From: Pandoraea sp.
GTDB lineage: Bacteria; Pseudomonadota; Gammaproteobacteria; Burkholderiales; Burkholderiaceae
Direction: 5' to 3'
Assembly: GCF_004297875.1 (NCBI RefSeq)
Contig: NZ_SCSK01000010.1
Span: forward strand, 59,598 to 123,597
Length of the DNA: 64,000 bases
The position numbers were made by a program, and so were the translations under genes. This document shows positions 1 through 9,294 of the stretch, one piece after another. How positions within the stretch are numbered: the first letter of the stretch is position 1; each line of letters starts with the position of its first letter. The notes under the pieces are model-generated. The model saw nothing but the letters and a program-made list of their open reading frames with translations, was not told the DNA's origin and searched no databases.

Positions 1-117
1 CTGGTCGAGCAGGCCGCGGAGTCGTTTGCTCGCTGGCGGGGCGTGAGACCCCGAACCGCGCCGGTGCTGCAACTGCTGCGCGAGCGCTATGCCCACCAGA
101 CGGACAGCGGCAACTGA
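1..117 (+). CDS. aroE: Shikimate dehydrogenase, C-terminal end (partial)
   Basis: Only the last 38 codons are in the window. The tail reads [17 protein letters not shown] and then a [16 protein letters not shown] helix, which matches the conserved C-terminal helices of AroE (NADPH-dependent reduction of 3-dehydroshikimate in aromatic amino acid synthesis). The stop codon TGA shares its last base with the ATG of mtgA, so the two genes are translationally coupled. The aroE-mtgA pair is familiar from Burkholderia. Identification rests on the short tail plus this neighbour; the active site lies outside the window. Confidence 0.75.
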   Translation: MVEQAAESFARWRGVRPRTAPVLQLLRERYAHQTDSGN

Positions 118-842
118 TGGGTCACCGGCACGGGGCGCAAGCGCGATGGAGTGTGTGGCGCTGGTGCCGCTACGTCGTCATGGTTTTCGCCGCCGCCGTG
201 CTGGCGACGCAGTGCTACTACTTCTTGCAGATCGCCTGGTGGACACGCTTCAATCCGGGCTCGACAGCGTTCATGCGCGCTGCTCAAGCGCGGCTTCACC
301 AAACCGATCCGCGGGCGAAAATCGAGCGCATCTGGGTACCATACGATCGGATATCCCACAACCTGAAACGGGCCATCATCGCCAGCGAGGATGCCGATTT
401 CGTCAATAACAATGGTTTTGAAATCGACGCAATGCTCGATGCATGGGAGAAGAACGAGAAGAGAGGCCATATCGTGGCCGGTGGCTCGACCATTACCCAG
501 CAGCTTGCCAAGAATCTGTTTCTGTCCGGCGAGCGCAGCTACATTCGCAAGGCCGAGGAATTGTGCATCACCTGGATGCTCGAATTCTGGATGAGCAAGG
601 AGCGCATCTTTGAGATCTATCTGAATTCGGTCGAATGGGGCGAAGGCATTTTTGGCGCGCAGGCCGCGGCCGAACACTACTATCATGTCTCGGCTGCCCA
701 ATTGTCGCCTTGGCAAGCGGCGCGACTGGCAGTGATGCTGCCCCGTCCCCGCTACTACGACGCGCACCGCAACTCCGCTTACCTGGCGCGCCGAACCCGC
801 ATCATTGCGCGCCGCATGGGCGCGGCCGAATTACCGCCGTAG
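117..842 (+). CDS. mtgA: Monofunctional biosynthetic peptidoglycan transglycosylase
   Basis: A 241-aa GT51 glycosyltransferase that polymerises lipid II into glycan strands without a transpeptidase domain. One membrane anchor lies at about residues 18-40. The catalytic motif SEDADF (Glu91) and the second conserved block [15 protein letters not shown] (about 122-136) are intact, followed by the EIYLN.VEWG motif and a [10 protein letters not shown] segment. Length fits the family. The ATG overlaps the aroE stop by one base, which fixes the start. The protein probably acts at the periplasmic face of the inner membrane. Confidence 0.95.
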   Translation: MGHRHGAQARWSVWRWCRYVVMVFAAAVLATQCYYFLQIAWWTRFNPGSTAFMRAAQARLHQTDPRAKIERIWVPYDRISHNLKRAIIASEDADFVNNNGFEIDAMLDAWEKNEKRGHIVAGGSTITQQLAKNLFLSGERSYIRKAEELCITWMLEFWMSKERIFEIYLNSVEWGEGIFGAQAAAEHYYHVSAAQLSPWQAARLAVMLPRPRYYDAHRNSAYLARRTRIIARRMGAAELPP

Positions 843-845
843 CGA

Positions 846-1700
846 TTATTGCGGCGTGGTCGGCGCCGGTGTCATGACAATCGTGCGGGTCGGGTATGGC
901 AGCGAGCAACCCGCGGCCTCGACGGTTTTCTTCACGGCGCGTTGCAACTCCCAGTACACCGCCCAATAGTATTCGCTCAAGGTCCACAGCCGCACGTTGA
1001 TGACGACGGCCTGTTCATGGATTTCCTTGACCATGACTTCCGGTGCGGGGGCGCGCAACACATGCTCGTGCGCTGCCACGAGCGAGCTCAGCGCCGCGAT
1101 GGCGCTGTCCAGGTCGTCGCGCAGATCGATATTCACGGTGATTTCCATGCGCCGGCTCGGATTGCGGCTGTAGTTGGTGATCGCGCTGCCCCAGATCTGG
1201 TTGTTGGGTACCGACATGTAAATGCCGTCGGCCGTGGTCAGCGTCGAAGTAAACAGGCCGATCTCTTCGACGGTCCCGCCGAGATTGCTGCCGGCCGAGA
1301 TGTAGTCGCCAGCCTTGAAAGGACGCAGCACCAATAGCATCGTGCCGGCCGCGATGTTCTGCAGGGTGCCTTGCAGCGCTAGGCCAATAGCCAGGCCGGC
1401 GGCACCCAGCACGGCGATGATGCTGGCCGTCTGGACGCCGCATTGCGCCAGCACCGCGACGATCGTGATGCCTCGTACCGACCATTGCACGATCGAATAG
1501 GTGAGCGGCTTGAGCGTCTTGTCGAACTGAGGCGAGCGGTCCAGCCCGCGTCGCACGATACGCGTGAGCAAATTGGAGAGCCACCAGCCGACCAACAGGA
1601 TCACGATGGCCTGGAGTGCGGTGATGCCGTAATGCAGCGCGTTTTGTGTCACGGCGGTCCACACAGCGTCGGTTGCGGCAGCGATGGAAGCATGATTCAT
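846..1700 (-). CDS. Small-conductance mechanosensitive channel, MscS family
   Basis: A 284-aa protein with three predicted transmembrane helices (about 22-42, 65-85, 92-125). The pore-lining third helix is rich in Gly/Ala (GAAGLAIGLALQGTLQN) as in MscS. It is followed by the beta domain (FKAGDYI, VPNNQIW, ITNYSRNPSRR) and the alpha/beta C-terminal vestibule. Such channels open under membrane tension to release solutes during osmotic downshock. Length matches E. coli MscS (286 aa). The ATG at 1700 is preceded by an AGGAGA ribosome site. The gene converges on mtgA with a 3-bp gap and diverges from pyrF. Confidence 0.93.
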   Translation of the reverse strand: MNHASIAAATDAVWTAVTQNALHYGITALQAIVILLVGWWLSNLLTRIVRRGLDRSPQFDKTLKPLTYSIVQWSVRGITIVAVLAQCGVQTASIIAVLGAAGLAIGLALQGTLQNIAAGTMLLVLRPFKAGDYISAGSNLGGTVEEIGLFTSTLTTADGIYMSVPNNQIWGSAITNYSRNPSRRMEITVNIDLRDDLDSAIAALSSLVAAHEHVLRAPAPEVMVKEIHEQAVVINVRLWTLSEYYWAVYWELQRAVKKTVEAAGCSLPYPTRTIVMTPAPTTPQ

Positions 1701-1884
1701 GGGTTATCTTCTCCTATTGAATGTTCTGTCCAGGGAGATCCGGCGGCGCCTTGCCAACAGGGTTCTTCGCCAATCTAGCATAAACCGATGATTAGTTATG
1801 CCAATAAGTGTGCAGATCCGCGCTTCGACACCTAGCGTGCGCCGCGCATGCGGCTCGCCGCGCGGCACATGCACATGGACGGGG

Positions 1885-1911
1885 TTGACGCCGGATGCGG
1901 TGAGTTAAAAT
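1885..1911 (+). promoter_or_regulatory. Candidate sigma-70 promoter of pyrF
   Basis: TTGACG (1885-1890) and TAAAAT (1906-1911) are separated by 15 bp, 28 bp before the pyrF ATG. The spacer is shorter than the ideal 17 bp, so this is a plausible match rather than a certain promoter. The rest of the mscS-pyrF gap (1701-1938) shows nothing else recognisable. Confidence 0.45.
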
Positions 1912-1938
1912 GGCGCACGTTTTCATCGCGCAACCACC

Positions 1939-2766
1939 ATGACATTCATCGATCAACTGCGTGCCGCCTGGCATGACCGAGACTCTCTGCTGTGTGTGGG
2001 GCTCGATCCGGAGCCGTCACGACTGCCGGCGCATCTGCGGGGCAATCCCGATGCGATCTTCGAGTTTTGCCGGACCATCGTCGATGCAACCGCACCCTAT
2101 GCCTGTGCGTTCAAGCCGCAGATCGCCTATTTTTCGGCGCAGCGCGCCGAAATTCAACTGGAGCGGCTGATTGCCCACATTCACGAGCGCCATCCTGGCC
2201 TGCCGGTAGTGCTCGATGCCAAACGGGGCGACATCGGCAGCACCGCCGAACAATATGCGAAAGAGGCGTTCGAGCGTTACCAGGCCGATGCCGTCACGGT
2301 CAATCCGTACATGGGTTTCGACTCGATTGCGCCCTATCTCGGATACGAGAACAAAGGCGTGATCGTATTGTGCCGCACCTCGAATCCGGGCGGCAGCGAT
2401 CTTCAGTTCCTGCGCACGGCCGACGGCCAGCCGCTGTATGAGGTCGTCGCGCGGCTGGCAGCCGGCCCCTGGAACACCAGCGGCCAGATCGGTCTGGTGG
2501 TCGGCGCGACGTTCCCGAACGAAATCGCGGCAGTGCGCGCGATCGTCGGCGACATGCCGCTGCTGATTCCGGGGGTCGGCGCTCAGGGCGGGGACGTGGC
2601 GGCGACCGTCAAGGCAGGCCGCACGGCCGACGGCAGCGGCATGATGATCAATTCGTCGCGCGCCATTATCTACGCCGGCAGCGGCGTAGATTTTGGGCAG
2701 GCGGCCGCGCAGGCGGCTTGCCAAACTCGGGATGCCATCAACGAGCATCGCTCGGCGCCCCGGTAA
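1939..2766 (+). CDS. pyrF: Orotidine 5'-phosphate decarboxylase, long form
   Basis: Catalyses the last step of de novo UMP synthesis, decarboxylating OMP. The signature [10 protein letters not shown] (residues 93-102) carries the catalytic Asp/Lys/Asp network (D93, K95, D98). The N-terminal [12 protein letters not shown] and the FKPQIAYF block are typical of the long (about 270-aa) subfamily found in beta-proteobacteria and actinobacteria, distinct from the shorter E. coli type. The 275-aa length agrees. It stands alone as a single gene, with pncC converging downstream. Confidence 0.96.
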   Translation: MTFIDQLRAAWHDRDSLLCVGLDPEPSRLPAHLRGNPDAIFEFCRTIVDATAPYACAFKPQIAYFSAQRAEIQLERLIAHIHERHPGLPVVLDAKRGDIGSTAEQYAKEAFERYQADAVTVNPYMGFDSIAPYLGYENKGVIVLCRTSNPGGSDLQFLRTADGQPLYEVVARLAAGPWNTSGQIGLVVGATFPNEIAAVRAIVGDMPLLIPGVGAQGGDVAATVKAGRTADGSGMMINSSRAIIYAGSGVDFGQAAAQAACQTRDAINEHRSAPR

Positions 2767-2803
2767 CGGTGCTGCCGTCCTGCCGGGATGCGCCGGCGGC
2801 GGG

Positions 2804-3301
2804 CTATGCCTCGGCGGTGTCGATCAGCTTGAGCAGGCCGCGCAAGGCGTGCTGCGCCGCCTGATTGCGTACCTGGGCCCGGTCGCCCTTGAAATGCTGC
2901 GTCTCAACGACCGTCGTTAGACGGTTGGTCCAGGCAAAACACACCATTCCTACGGGCTTTTCGGCGGTGCCGCCGCCCGGTCCGGCAACGCCGGTAATCG
3001 CCAGCGACAATTGCGCGCGGCTGTTTCGCAGCGCGCCCTCCGCCATGGCACGCGCGACCTGCTCACTGACCGCGCCGTGCTTGTCGATGAGTTCAGCCGG
3101 AACGCCGATCATGTCGATCTTGGCTTGATTGGAATAGGTAACGAATCCCCGTTCGAACCAATTGCTGCTGCCGGAGATGTCGGTCATTGCCGCCGCCACC
3201 ATGCCGCCGGTACAGGACTCGGCCGTGGCCAGCAGCAGGCGCTCCTCGCGCAGACGATTGCCGGCCTTGACCGCCAGTTGATGCAATAAGGTATTTGTCA
3301 T
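2804..3301 (-). CDS. pncC: Nicotinamide-nucleotide amidohydrolase (CinA C-terminal family)
   Basis: A 165-aa stand-alone CinA C-terminal domain. PncC deamidates NMN to nicotinate mononucleotide and recycles pyridine nucleotides. Visible motifs are AESCTGGMV (about 27-35, catalytic Ser29), the VTYSNQAK block (about 54-61), and the glycine-rich GVAGPGGGTAEKPVG segment that closes the active site. No N-terminal MoaB-like domain is present, as expected for the stand-alone enzyme. The gene follows pgpA by 27 bp on the same strand, so thiL-pgpA-pncC probably form one transcription unit. Confidence 0.94.
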   Translation of the reverse strand: MTNTLLHQLAVKAGNRLREERLLLATAESCTGGMVAAAMTDISGSSNWFERGFVTYSNQAKIDMIGVPAELIDKHGAVSEQVARAMAEGALRNSRAQLSLAITGVAGPGGGTAEKPVGMVCFAWTNRLTTVVETQHFKGDRAQVRNQAAQHALRGLLKLIDTAEA

Positions 3302-3328
3302 GCTGCTTCATTACGTGCGCGGCACCCT

Positions 3329-3880
3329 TCAAAGGGCATGCCACAGGGCGATCACCAGCAAAGTGCAAAAAGCGGCGACCAGATCGTCCAGCATGATACC
3401 CAAGCCGCCCTTGACGGTGCGGTCGAAATAGCGCACTGGCGGCGGCTTGACTGCGTCGAAGAAGCGGAACAGCAAAAACGCGACGCATTGTCCCCAAAAC
3501 GATGCCGGAGTCACCACCAGCAATACCAGCCAGAAGGCAACGATTTCATCCCATACGACCGAACCCGGGTCGGACGTGCCCAGGGCGCGGGCGGTGCGGC
3601 CGCATATCCAGACCCCGCCGACGATGCTCAACGCCAGCAGCACGGCCCAATCCGATACCGTGAGGTAAAGATTCAATACCAGGTAGGAGGCCCAGCCGAA
3701 CAGCGTGCCGACAGTACCGGGGCCCATCGGCGACAGGCCGCTGCCGAAACCCAGCGCGATGAAGTGGACCGGGTGGGAGAACATGAAGCCCACGGTGACC
3801 GGCCGTCGTGCGGTGGCCCCGCCGTGCAACGTTTTGTCGTGCGGTGGGTTGGGCTGATCGGGAGAAGGGGTGGAATTCAT
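3329..3880 (-). CDS. pgpA: Phosphatidylglycerophosphatase A
   Basis: A 183-aa integral membrane protein that dephosphorylates phosphatidylglycerol phosphate in phospholipid synthesis. The PgpA motif GSGLSPMGPGTVGTL is present, as is VWDEIVAFW with the conserved acidic residue, and the C-terminal FRFFDAVKPPPVRYFD....G..IMLDDLVAA block. About four membrane segments are visible. An N-terminal extension of about 30 polar residues precedes the conserved core. The ATG overlaps the thiL stop by four bases (ATGA), indicating translational coupling. Confidence 0.95.
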   Translation of the reverse strand: MNSTPSPDQPNPPHDKTLHGGATARRPVTVGFMFSHPVHFIALGFGSGLSPMGPGTVGTLFGWASYLVLNLYLTVSDWAVLLALSIVGGVWICGRTARALGTSDPGSVVWDEIVAFWLVLLVVTPASFWGQCVAFLLFRFFDAVKPPPVRYFDRTVKGGLGIMLDDLVAAFCTLLVIALWHAL

Positions 3881-4854
3881 CGAAAATGATCGAAGCTCTG
3901 GTATGCGAGGCAGACCGGTTGTCCGGCGTTGTCATGCAGCGTCAGGGCGGCGCTGCCGGGGCGCTCGAGCGGCACGATTTCGCCAATGCGCGTGAGCGGC
4001 AGGGCCAGGCTCTGGGCGATCCGCTCGACCGTCGGGCGCGCGGCGGGCGGCACCGTAAAGCAAAGCTCGTAGTCGTCCCCTCCAGCGAGCGTGCAGGTGC
4101 GGCGGACCGCTTCGCTTTGAGCGGCCACCCAGCGGGAGTGCGGCACGGCGTCGACATTCACGCGCGCTGCGACTTGCGAGCGCTCCAGGATATGGCGAAG
4201 ATCGCCGAGCAGGCCGTCCGAGATGTCCAGCGCGGCATGAGCGATGCCTCGCAAGGCCATGCCGAGTTCTATGCGTGGCTCGGGCCACTCGAGTGCGCGG
4301 CGGCTTCGGGTCAGCGCTTCATCGGACAGTGCCCATTCGTCACGAAGCGCGCCCAGCGCCAGACGCGCATCGCCGAGCGCGCCGGATACCCAGATATCGT
4401 CGCCGACGATCGCAGCGTCTCGGCGCAGTGCTTGCCGGTCGGGAACTTCCCCGAAGATGGTGACGCAAAGGTTGCGGGGGCCACGGGTGGTGTCGCCGCC
4501 GATCAACGGGCATGCGTGCCGATTGGCCAGTGCGGCCAGCCCTTCGCTGAACGGCGCGAGCCAGTCGGGGTCGGCGTCGGGCAACGCCAGTGCCAGCGTA
4601 AAGCCCAGCGGGCGGGCGCCCATGGCCGCCAGATCGGACAAATTGACGGCCAGCGTTTTGTGTCCGAGCGCGCGCGGCGCCATATCGGCGAAGAAATGGC
4701 GGCCCTCGACCAGCATGTCGGTCGATACCGCCAGCAGGCTGCCGACGGGCGGCGCTATCAACGCGCAATCGTCGCCGATGCCCAGCCGCACGTGGTCGGC
4801 GGCTGTGGTCGCATGGGCGAAATAGCGCTCGATGAGGGTGAATTCGTTCAGCAC
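3877..4854 (-). CDS. thiL: Thiamine-monophosphate kinase
   Basis: A 325-aa ATP-dependent enzyme that converts thiamine phosphate to thiamine pyrophosphate, of the PurM/SelD-like ATP-grasp fold. Diagnostic motifs are GIGDDCALI (about 25-33), STDMLVEGRHF, NLSDLAAMGA, GGDTTRG and ALDISDGLLGDL. The start is a GTG at 4854 (reading MLNEF), as no nearby ATG fits the conserved N-terminus. It heads the thiL-pgpA-pncC set. I saw no TPP riboswitch in the 244-bp gap to maeB. Confidence 0.95.
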   Translation of the reverse strand: MLNEFTLIERYFAHATTAADHVRLGIGDDCALIAPPVGSLLAVSTDMLVEGRHFFADMAPRALGHKTLAVNLSDLAAMGARPLGFTLALALPDADPDWLAPFSEGLAALANRHACPLIGGDTTRGPRNLCVTIFGEVPDRQALRRDAAIVGDDIWVSGALGDARLALGALRDEWALSDEALTRSRRALEWPEPRIELGMALRGIAHAALDISDGLLGDLRHILERSQVAARVNVDAVPHSRWVAAQSEAVRRTCTLAGGDDYELCFTVPPAARPTVERIAQSLALPLTRIGEIVPLERPGSAALTLHDNAGQPVCLAYQSFDHFR

Positions 4855-5098
4855 GGTCTGGATGAGTGGAGGTAAGGCGACATTGTAAATCCGTCGTCAC
4901 CTCATATCGACGGGTAACGCCCGGCGGACGTCAATTTGTCACGTTTGGGGAGGTGCGTTTGGAATCGATGCGTGCCGTCAAGCGGGTTTCCGCCTTAAAA
5001 AGTTCTTCGCCTTATCCTTTTTTGCGGTAAATCGCGGGGTGGATTGGCGATACAATGCACTCAGGGTAGTTTTTTCTTATTGAACGCAGGCTGCTTTC

Positions 5099-7396
5099 AT
5101 GTCCACACCTATTGATAAAAAACTGCGCGACGCCGCGCTCGAATACCACGAATTTCCCACCACAGGAAAGATCGCGATCGCGCCGACCAAGCAATTGGTG
5201 AACCAGCGCGATCTGGCGCTGGCGTATTCGCCCGGCGTGGCGGCGGCATGCGAGGAAATCGTCGCGGATCCGGTCAACGCCGCGCGCTATACCGCGCGTG
5301 GCCACCTGGTCGGCGTCGTCACCAACGGCACGGCTGTCCTGGGGCTGGGTGACATCGGGCCGCTGGCGTCCAAGCCGGTGATGGAAGGCAAGGGCGTGCT
5401 GTTCAAGAAATTCGCCAATATCGACGTGTTCGATATTGAAATCAATGAGAAAGACCCCGAAAAGCTGGTCGATATCATTGCGGCACTCGAGCCCACTTTC
5501 GGCGCGATCAATCTCGAGGATATCAAGGCCCCGGAATGCTTTATCGTCGAGCGCAAGCTGCGCGAGCGCATGAAGATTCCCGTGTTCCACGATGACCAGC
5601 ACGGCACGGCCATCGTGGTTGCCGCCGCTGTGTTGAACGGCCTGAAGGTCGTCGGCAAGGATATCGGCGAGGTCAAACTGGTGTGCTCCGGCGCCGGTGC
5701 GGCAGCCCTGGCCTGCCTGGATCTGCTGGTCGATATCGGTCTGCCGCTGAAGAATATCTGGGTGTCGGATATCGTCGGCGTCGTCTACGAGGGCCGCACC
5801 GAGCTGATGGACGAGGAAAAGGCGCGTTTCGCCCAAAAAACCGATGCGCGCAAGCTCGGCGACGTGATCGGCGGCGCCGATGTGTTTCTCGGCCTGTCGG
5901 CCGCCGGCGTGCTCAAGCCGGAGATGGTCAAGGAAATGGCGCCATCGCCGCTGATTTTCGCGCTGGCCAATCCCAATCCGGAAATCACCCCGGAACTGGC
6001 AAAGGCCGCGCGGCCGGATGCCATCATGGCGACCGGTCGCACCGACTATCCGAACCAGGTCAATAATGTCCTGTGTTTTCCGTTCATTTTCCGCGGCGCC
6101 CTCGACGTCGGCGCGACCACCATTACCCGCTCGATGGAAATCGCCGCGGTCAATGCCCTGGCCGAGCTGGCGCGGCAGGAGCAGAGCGACATCGTGGCCA
6201 CGGCATACGGCATCGAGAATCTCTCGTTCGGCCCCGAATACCTGATTCCGAAGCCTTTCGATCCGCGCTTGATCGTCAAGGTCGCACCGGCGGTTGCCCA
6301 GGCGGCCATGGATGCCGGCGTCGCCACCCGGCCGTTGGCGGACATGGACGCCTATTCGCAGCAACTTCAGCAATTCGTTTATCAAAGCGGCTCGCTGATG
6401 AAACCGTTGTTTGCGATTGCGCGCCAGACGCCGCCGGAGCAAAAGCGCATTGTGTTCTGCGAGGGCGAGGAAGAGCGCGTGCTGCGCGCCGTGCAAATCG
6501 TGATCGACGAGCGTATCGCCAAGCCGATCCTGATCGGGCGGCCCGCTGTGATTGAAAAGCGCATCGAACGCTACGGCCTGCGTCTGCATGAGGGCGTCGA
6601 CTATACCGTTGTCAATCCGGAGCACGACGAGCGCTATCGCGACTACTGGCAGACCTACCATAGCCTGACCGCGCGCAAGGGGGTGACGTCCTCTTATGCC
6701 CGCGTCGAAATGCGTCGCCGTACCACCCTGATCGGCGCGATGCTGCTCTCCAAGGGCGAGGCCGACGGCATGATTTGCGGCACGGTCAGCACGCCGGGCC
6801 GCCATTTGCATTTCATCGATCGGGTGATCGGCAAGCGTCCGGGAGGAAAAGTCTACGGCGCCATGAATGCGTTGGTATTACCGGATCGGCAAATTTTCCT
6901 CGTCGACACGCATATCAATCAAGATCCCAGTGCCGAGGATTTGGCTGACATCACGCTGATGGCGGCCGAAGAGATCCGGCGCTTTGGCATCGAGCCCAAG
7001 GTGGCGCTGGTGTCTCACTCGAATTTCGGCACCAGTGACGCGCCCAGCGCGTGCAAGTTACGGGAAACACTGGCGATCCTGCATGAGCGGGCGCCCGAGC
7101 TGGAGGTCGACGGCGAAATGCACGGCGATTGCGCACTTGATCCCGCGTTGCGCGCTCGAATCATGCCGGATTCGACCCTGCATGGTCCGGCGAACCTGTT
7201 GGTGCTGCCGAATATCGATGCCGCCAACATCGCCTACAACTTGCTCAAGACCGCGGCGGGCAACAATGTTGCTATCGGGCCGATCTTGCTGGGCGCGGCC
7301 AAACCGGTGCACATTTTGACCGAATCTGCCACGGTTCGGCGGATCATCAATATGGTCGCGCTGGTCGTTGCGGATGCTGCGGCGCAGCATAGATAA
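5099..7396 (+). CDS. maeB: NADP-dependent malic enzyme with phosphotransacetylase-like domain
   Basis: A 765-aa fusion. Residues 1 to about 425 form the malic enzyme part (malate to pyruvate plus CO2, making NADPH), with the N-terminal catalytic block [10 protein letters not shown], the Lys/Asp region around [26 protein letters not shown], and a Rossmann [12 protein letters not shown]. Residues from about 430 form a phosphotransacetylase-like domain, which in this class usually acts in regulation by acetyl-CoA rather than catalysis. Length equals E. coli MaeB (759 aa). A good -10-like TACAAT sits at 5051-5056, but no clear -35 accompanies it. The gene is monocistronic and ends at a strong hairpin. 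Confidence 0.96.
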   Translation: MSTPIDKKLRDAALEYHEFPTTGKIAIAPTKQLVNQRDLALAYSPGVAAACEEIVADPVNAARYTARGHLVGVVTNGTAVLGLGDIGPLASKPVMEGKGVLFKKFANIDVFDIEINEKDPEKLVDIIAALEPTFGAINLEDIKAPECFIVERKLRERMKIPVFHDDQHGTAIVVAAAVLNGLKVVGKDIGEVKLVCSGAGAAALACLDLLVDIGLPLKNIWVSDIVGVVYEGRTELMDEEKARFAQKTDARKLGDVIGGADVFLGLSAAGVLKPEMVKEMAPSPLIFALANPNPEITPELAKAARPDAIMATGRTDYPNQVNNVLCFPFIFRGALDVGATTITRSMEIAAVNALAELARQEQSDIVATAYGIENLSFGPEYLIPKPFDPRLIVKVAPAVAQAAMDAGVATRPLADMDAYSQQLQQFVYQSGSLMKPLFAIARQTPPEQKRIVFCEGEEERVLRAVQIVIDERIAKPILIGRPAVIEKRIERYGLRLHEGVDYTVVNPEHDERYRDYWQTYHSLTARKGVTSSYARVEMRRRTTLIGAMLLSKGEADGMICGTVSTPGRHLHFIDRVIGKRPGGKVYGAMNALVLPDRQIFLVDTHINQDPSAEDLADITLMAAEEIRRFGIEPKVALVSHSNFGTSDAPSACKLRETLAILHERAPELEVDGEMHGDCALDPALRARIMPDSTLHGPANLLVLPNIDAANIAYNLLKTAAGNNVAIGPILLGAAKPVHILTESATVRRIINMVALVVADAAAQHR

Positions 7397-7420
7397 TGCC
7401 TCGACATTGACGTGAGATCG

Positions 7421-7447
7421 AAAACGCCGGCCTCGAGCCGGCGTTTT
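7421..7447 (+). terminator. Rho-independent terminator after maeB
   Basis: An 11-bp perfect stem, AAAACGCCGGC (7421-7431) with GCCGGCGTTTT (7437-7447), and a 5-nt loop. It lies 25 bp after the maeB stop. The AAAA/TTTT arms make it able to work on either strand. Confidence 0.85.
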
Positions 7448-7637
7448 CATTGGGGTTTCTTGAAAATTGAGTGTGAGCACACACTACCATTAATAATCAG
7501 ATTGCATTCGCTTGCGGGCGCAGGGAATGATTTCAAAATGTAAACCGACATTGATTATCGGTTCATATAGCGATACCCTTGCACCTTCACCCAATCAGGC
7601 GAAATCACTCAGCATTCGCCGCAGCGCATTGCAAAAT

Positions 7638-8054
7638 ATGAAATCAGGCCGGTGGCTCTATCGCGGGTTGTTGGCATTGGGGGTCGCGGCGAGCCTTGCG
7701 TTTGGCATGGCCAACGCGCAGGCCCGTGCACCGAAGGCGTGGGCCGAACCGGCGATGACGGGTCATCTGGGCACTGTCGCCGAGAGTCAATTGCCTCGCG
7801 CTGCGCAGCGAACGCTTGCGACGATTCGCCGCGGTGGCCCGTTTCCGTATGCCAAGGACGGCGTGGTATTCGGCAATTACGAGAAGCGACTGCCCAGACG
7901 GCCTCGGGGGTATTACCACGAGTACACCGTCCCGACGCGAAGCGCGCACAATCGTGGCGCACGCCGCATCGTTTGCGGCGGCGACCAGCGCGCCGCACGG
8001 AATTGTTACTACACTGGCGACCACTACAACAGTTTCCAATTTATCGAGGAATGA
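7638..8054 (+). CDS. Secreted guanyl-specific ribonuclease (RNase Sa/N1-T1 family)
   Basis: A 138-aa precursor. Residues 1 to about 27 form a signal peptide (basic start, hydrophobic core, cut near ANA-QA). The mature part matches RNase Sa: HEYTV with catalytic Glu95, RGARRI with Arg110, and YYTGDHY with His129, so all three catalytic residues are kept. Cys113 and Cys123 could form a disulfide. These enzymes cleave single-stranded RNA after G and are lethal in the cytosol, hence the barstar gene 7 bp downstream. An upstream in-frame extension to 7512 exists but has no sensible signal sequence, so I chose the ATG at 7638. Confidence 0.92.
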   Translation: MKSGRWLYRGLLALGVAASLAFGMANAQARAPKAWAEPAMTGHLGTVAESQLPRAAQRTLATIRRGGPFPYAKDGVVFGNYEKRLPRRPRGYYHEYTVPTRSAHNRGARRIVCGGDQRAARNCYYTGDHYNSFQFIEE

Positions 8055-8061
8055 CAGCAGG

Positions 8062-8601
8062 ATGAACGAGCAGGTTTTCGCACAGGAGCGTGTTTTGACG
8101 GATCAATTCGGTGCGGGTGAAAATAACTTGTTCAGACAAGTGGTGCACCTGCAAAGCACCGAGCGGGCGCAGCGCCGTCATTTGTTGTCCGACGAGGGAG
8201 ATATGAGTCTTTTCAAGACCGTCAGACCGAACATCGTGCAGTCGATCCGCGCCTTCCGGGTGCCCGAGCTGGCGGCCGAAGCCGAGCGGCTGGGGCAGCA
8301 TTTCCTCTACGCCAATTGTGCGCACGCGCAAACCAAGGGCGAGGTACTCGACGTCATCGCCAGTTCGTTCATGTTTCCGAAGCACTTCGGCAAGAATTTC
8401 GATGCGCTGCACGACAGCGTGACGGATCTGGTTTGGAAGGCAGGGCCGCAACCCGGTTTCGTGATCGTGCTCGAGGGTCTTCCCGCAACGCCGAAGTTCG
8501 ACAAGGAGGCGCGCGAGACATTGCTGGACGTATTCCGTGACGCCGCTGAGTTCTGGGCGGAGCGCAAAATCAACTTCCGCGTTTTCTATTCGTTCGCCTG
8601 A
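8062..8601 (+). CDS. Barstar-family ribonuclease inhibitor
   Basis: A 179-aa protein whose last 100 residues form a barstar fold: the block FPKHFGKNFDALHDSVTDL matches the helix that plugs the barnase active site, and a parallel beta segment follows (GFVIVLEG). It should bind and neutralise the RNase encoded 7 bp upstream before secretion. The first ATG (8062) has an AGCAGG ribosome site but adds about 80 residues absent from classic 90-aa barstars. An internal ATG at 8203, preceded by GAGGGAG, would give a 132-aa product. The RNase-inhibitor order in one unit is the standard arrangement. Confidence 0.9.
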   Translation: MNEQVFAQERVLTDQFGAGENNLFRQVVHLQSTERAQRRHLLSDEGDMSLFKTVRPNIVQSIRAFRVPELAAEAERLGQHFLYANCAHAQTKGEVLDVIASSFMFPKHFGKNFDALHDSVTDLVWKAGPQPGFVIVLEGLPATPKFDKEARETLLDVFRDAAEFWAERKINFRVFYSFA

Positions 8602-8602
8602 T

Positions 8603-8630
8603 GGCGGGGGCGCTTCGTCGCGCTCCCGCC
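8603..8630. terminator. Hairpin between barstar and the DUF937 gene
   Basis: An 11-bp stem (8603-8613 with 8620-8630, one G-T pair) and a 6-nt loop lie directly after the barstar stop and 17 bp before the 3' end of the converging DUF937 gene. There is no T-tract, so its use as a terminator is inferred from position and stability only. Confidence 0.45.
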
Positions 8631-8646
8631 GTCCCCTGCGTGACTC

Positions 8647-9240
8647 TCATCGGTTCAGAAGCTGCGCTGCCAGACTGCCGAGATTGAGTTGGCCTTCCGG
8701 CAAGCTGCCATTGGGCGTCAATCGATTGATGATCTCCGGCAACAACTCCGACAGGTGCTGCGCGGCCTGATCCTTCGAAATGCCGGCGGCATCCGCCAGT
8801 TGCTGAAGGTGACCGCTCTGGTCGAGCGCCTGTCCGATCTGCTCGGCCGAAACGGACTGATTGGCGCCCGTGCCAATCCAGGATTCGACGGCGTCGCCCA
8901 GGCCGCTGTTACGCAGCAATTCGGTCAACCCGCCGAGCCCACCCGCCATTTGCGGGGTTGCGCCTGCTGCGCCATTGCCTTGAGCGCTGTTCAATGCACC
9001 CTCGAGCATGCCGGCCAGACCGCCGCCGCTGCCCGCGCCGCCAAGCAATCCACCCAATGATCCGAGCAGGCCGCTCTGCCCTGGTTGGGTGCTCCCCTGA
9101 TTCCCCTGATGGCTGGCGATCATGCTGAGCACGCCCATGAGCAACATCATTTTCGGATCGCTGCCACCCGCTGCGGGGCTATCGTTACCGCTGGATGTGG
9201 CGCCATCTGCCGCACCCAGAATTGAATCGAGCAAACCCAT
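8647..9240 (-). CDS. DUF937 / YidB-like protein
   Basis: A 197-aa protein starting MGLLDSILGA, the usual opening of the YidB/DUF937 family. The middle (about 35-100) is low-complexity Gly/Ser/Gln/Met sequence. The C-terminal half contains GLGDAVESWIGTGANQSVSAEQIGQAL and the LQQLADAAGISKDQAAQHLSELLPEIIN helices that define the family. No signal peptide or membrane helix is convincing. Function of the family is not established. It is a single gene, converging on the RNase/barstar unit. Confidence 0.88.
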   Translation of the reverse strand: MGLLDSILGAADGATSSGNDSPAAGGSDPKMMLLMGVLSMIASHQGNQGSTQPGQSGLLGSLGGLLGGAGSGGGLAGMLEGALNSAQGNGAAGATPQMAGGLGGLTELLRNSGLGDAVESWIGTGANQSVSAEQIGQALDQSGHLQQLADAAGISKDQAAQHLSELLPEIINRLTPNGSLPEGQLNLGSLAAQLLNR

Positions 9241-9294
9241 AACAGTCTCCTATCGAGGCAAAAGCGCCCACAGCATTTACGGACGTACGATGTG

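Noticed and set aside
4855..5098. TPP riboswitch before thiL
   Set aside because: No thi-box sequence or characteristic paired arms were visible in the gap.
5012..6811. 599-aa open frame on the minus strand inside maeB
   Set aside because: It is an Arg/Asp/His-rich mirror of a high-GC coding gene with no family resemblance, and it covers a clearly real malic enzyme gene.
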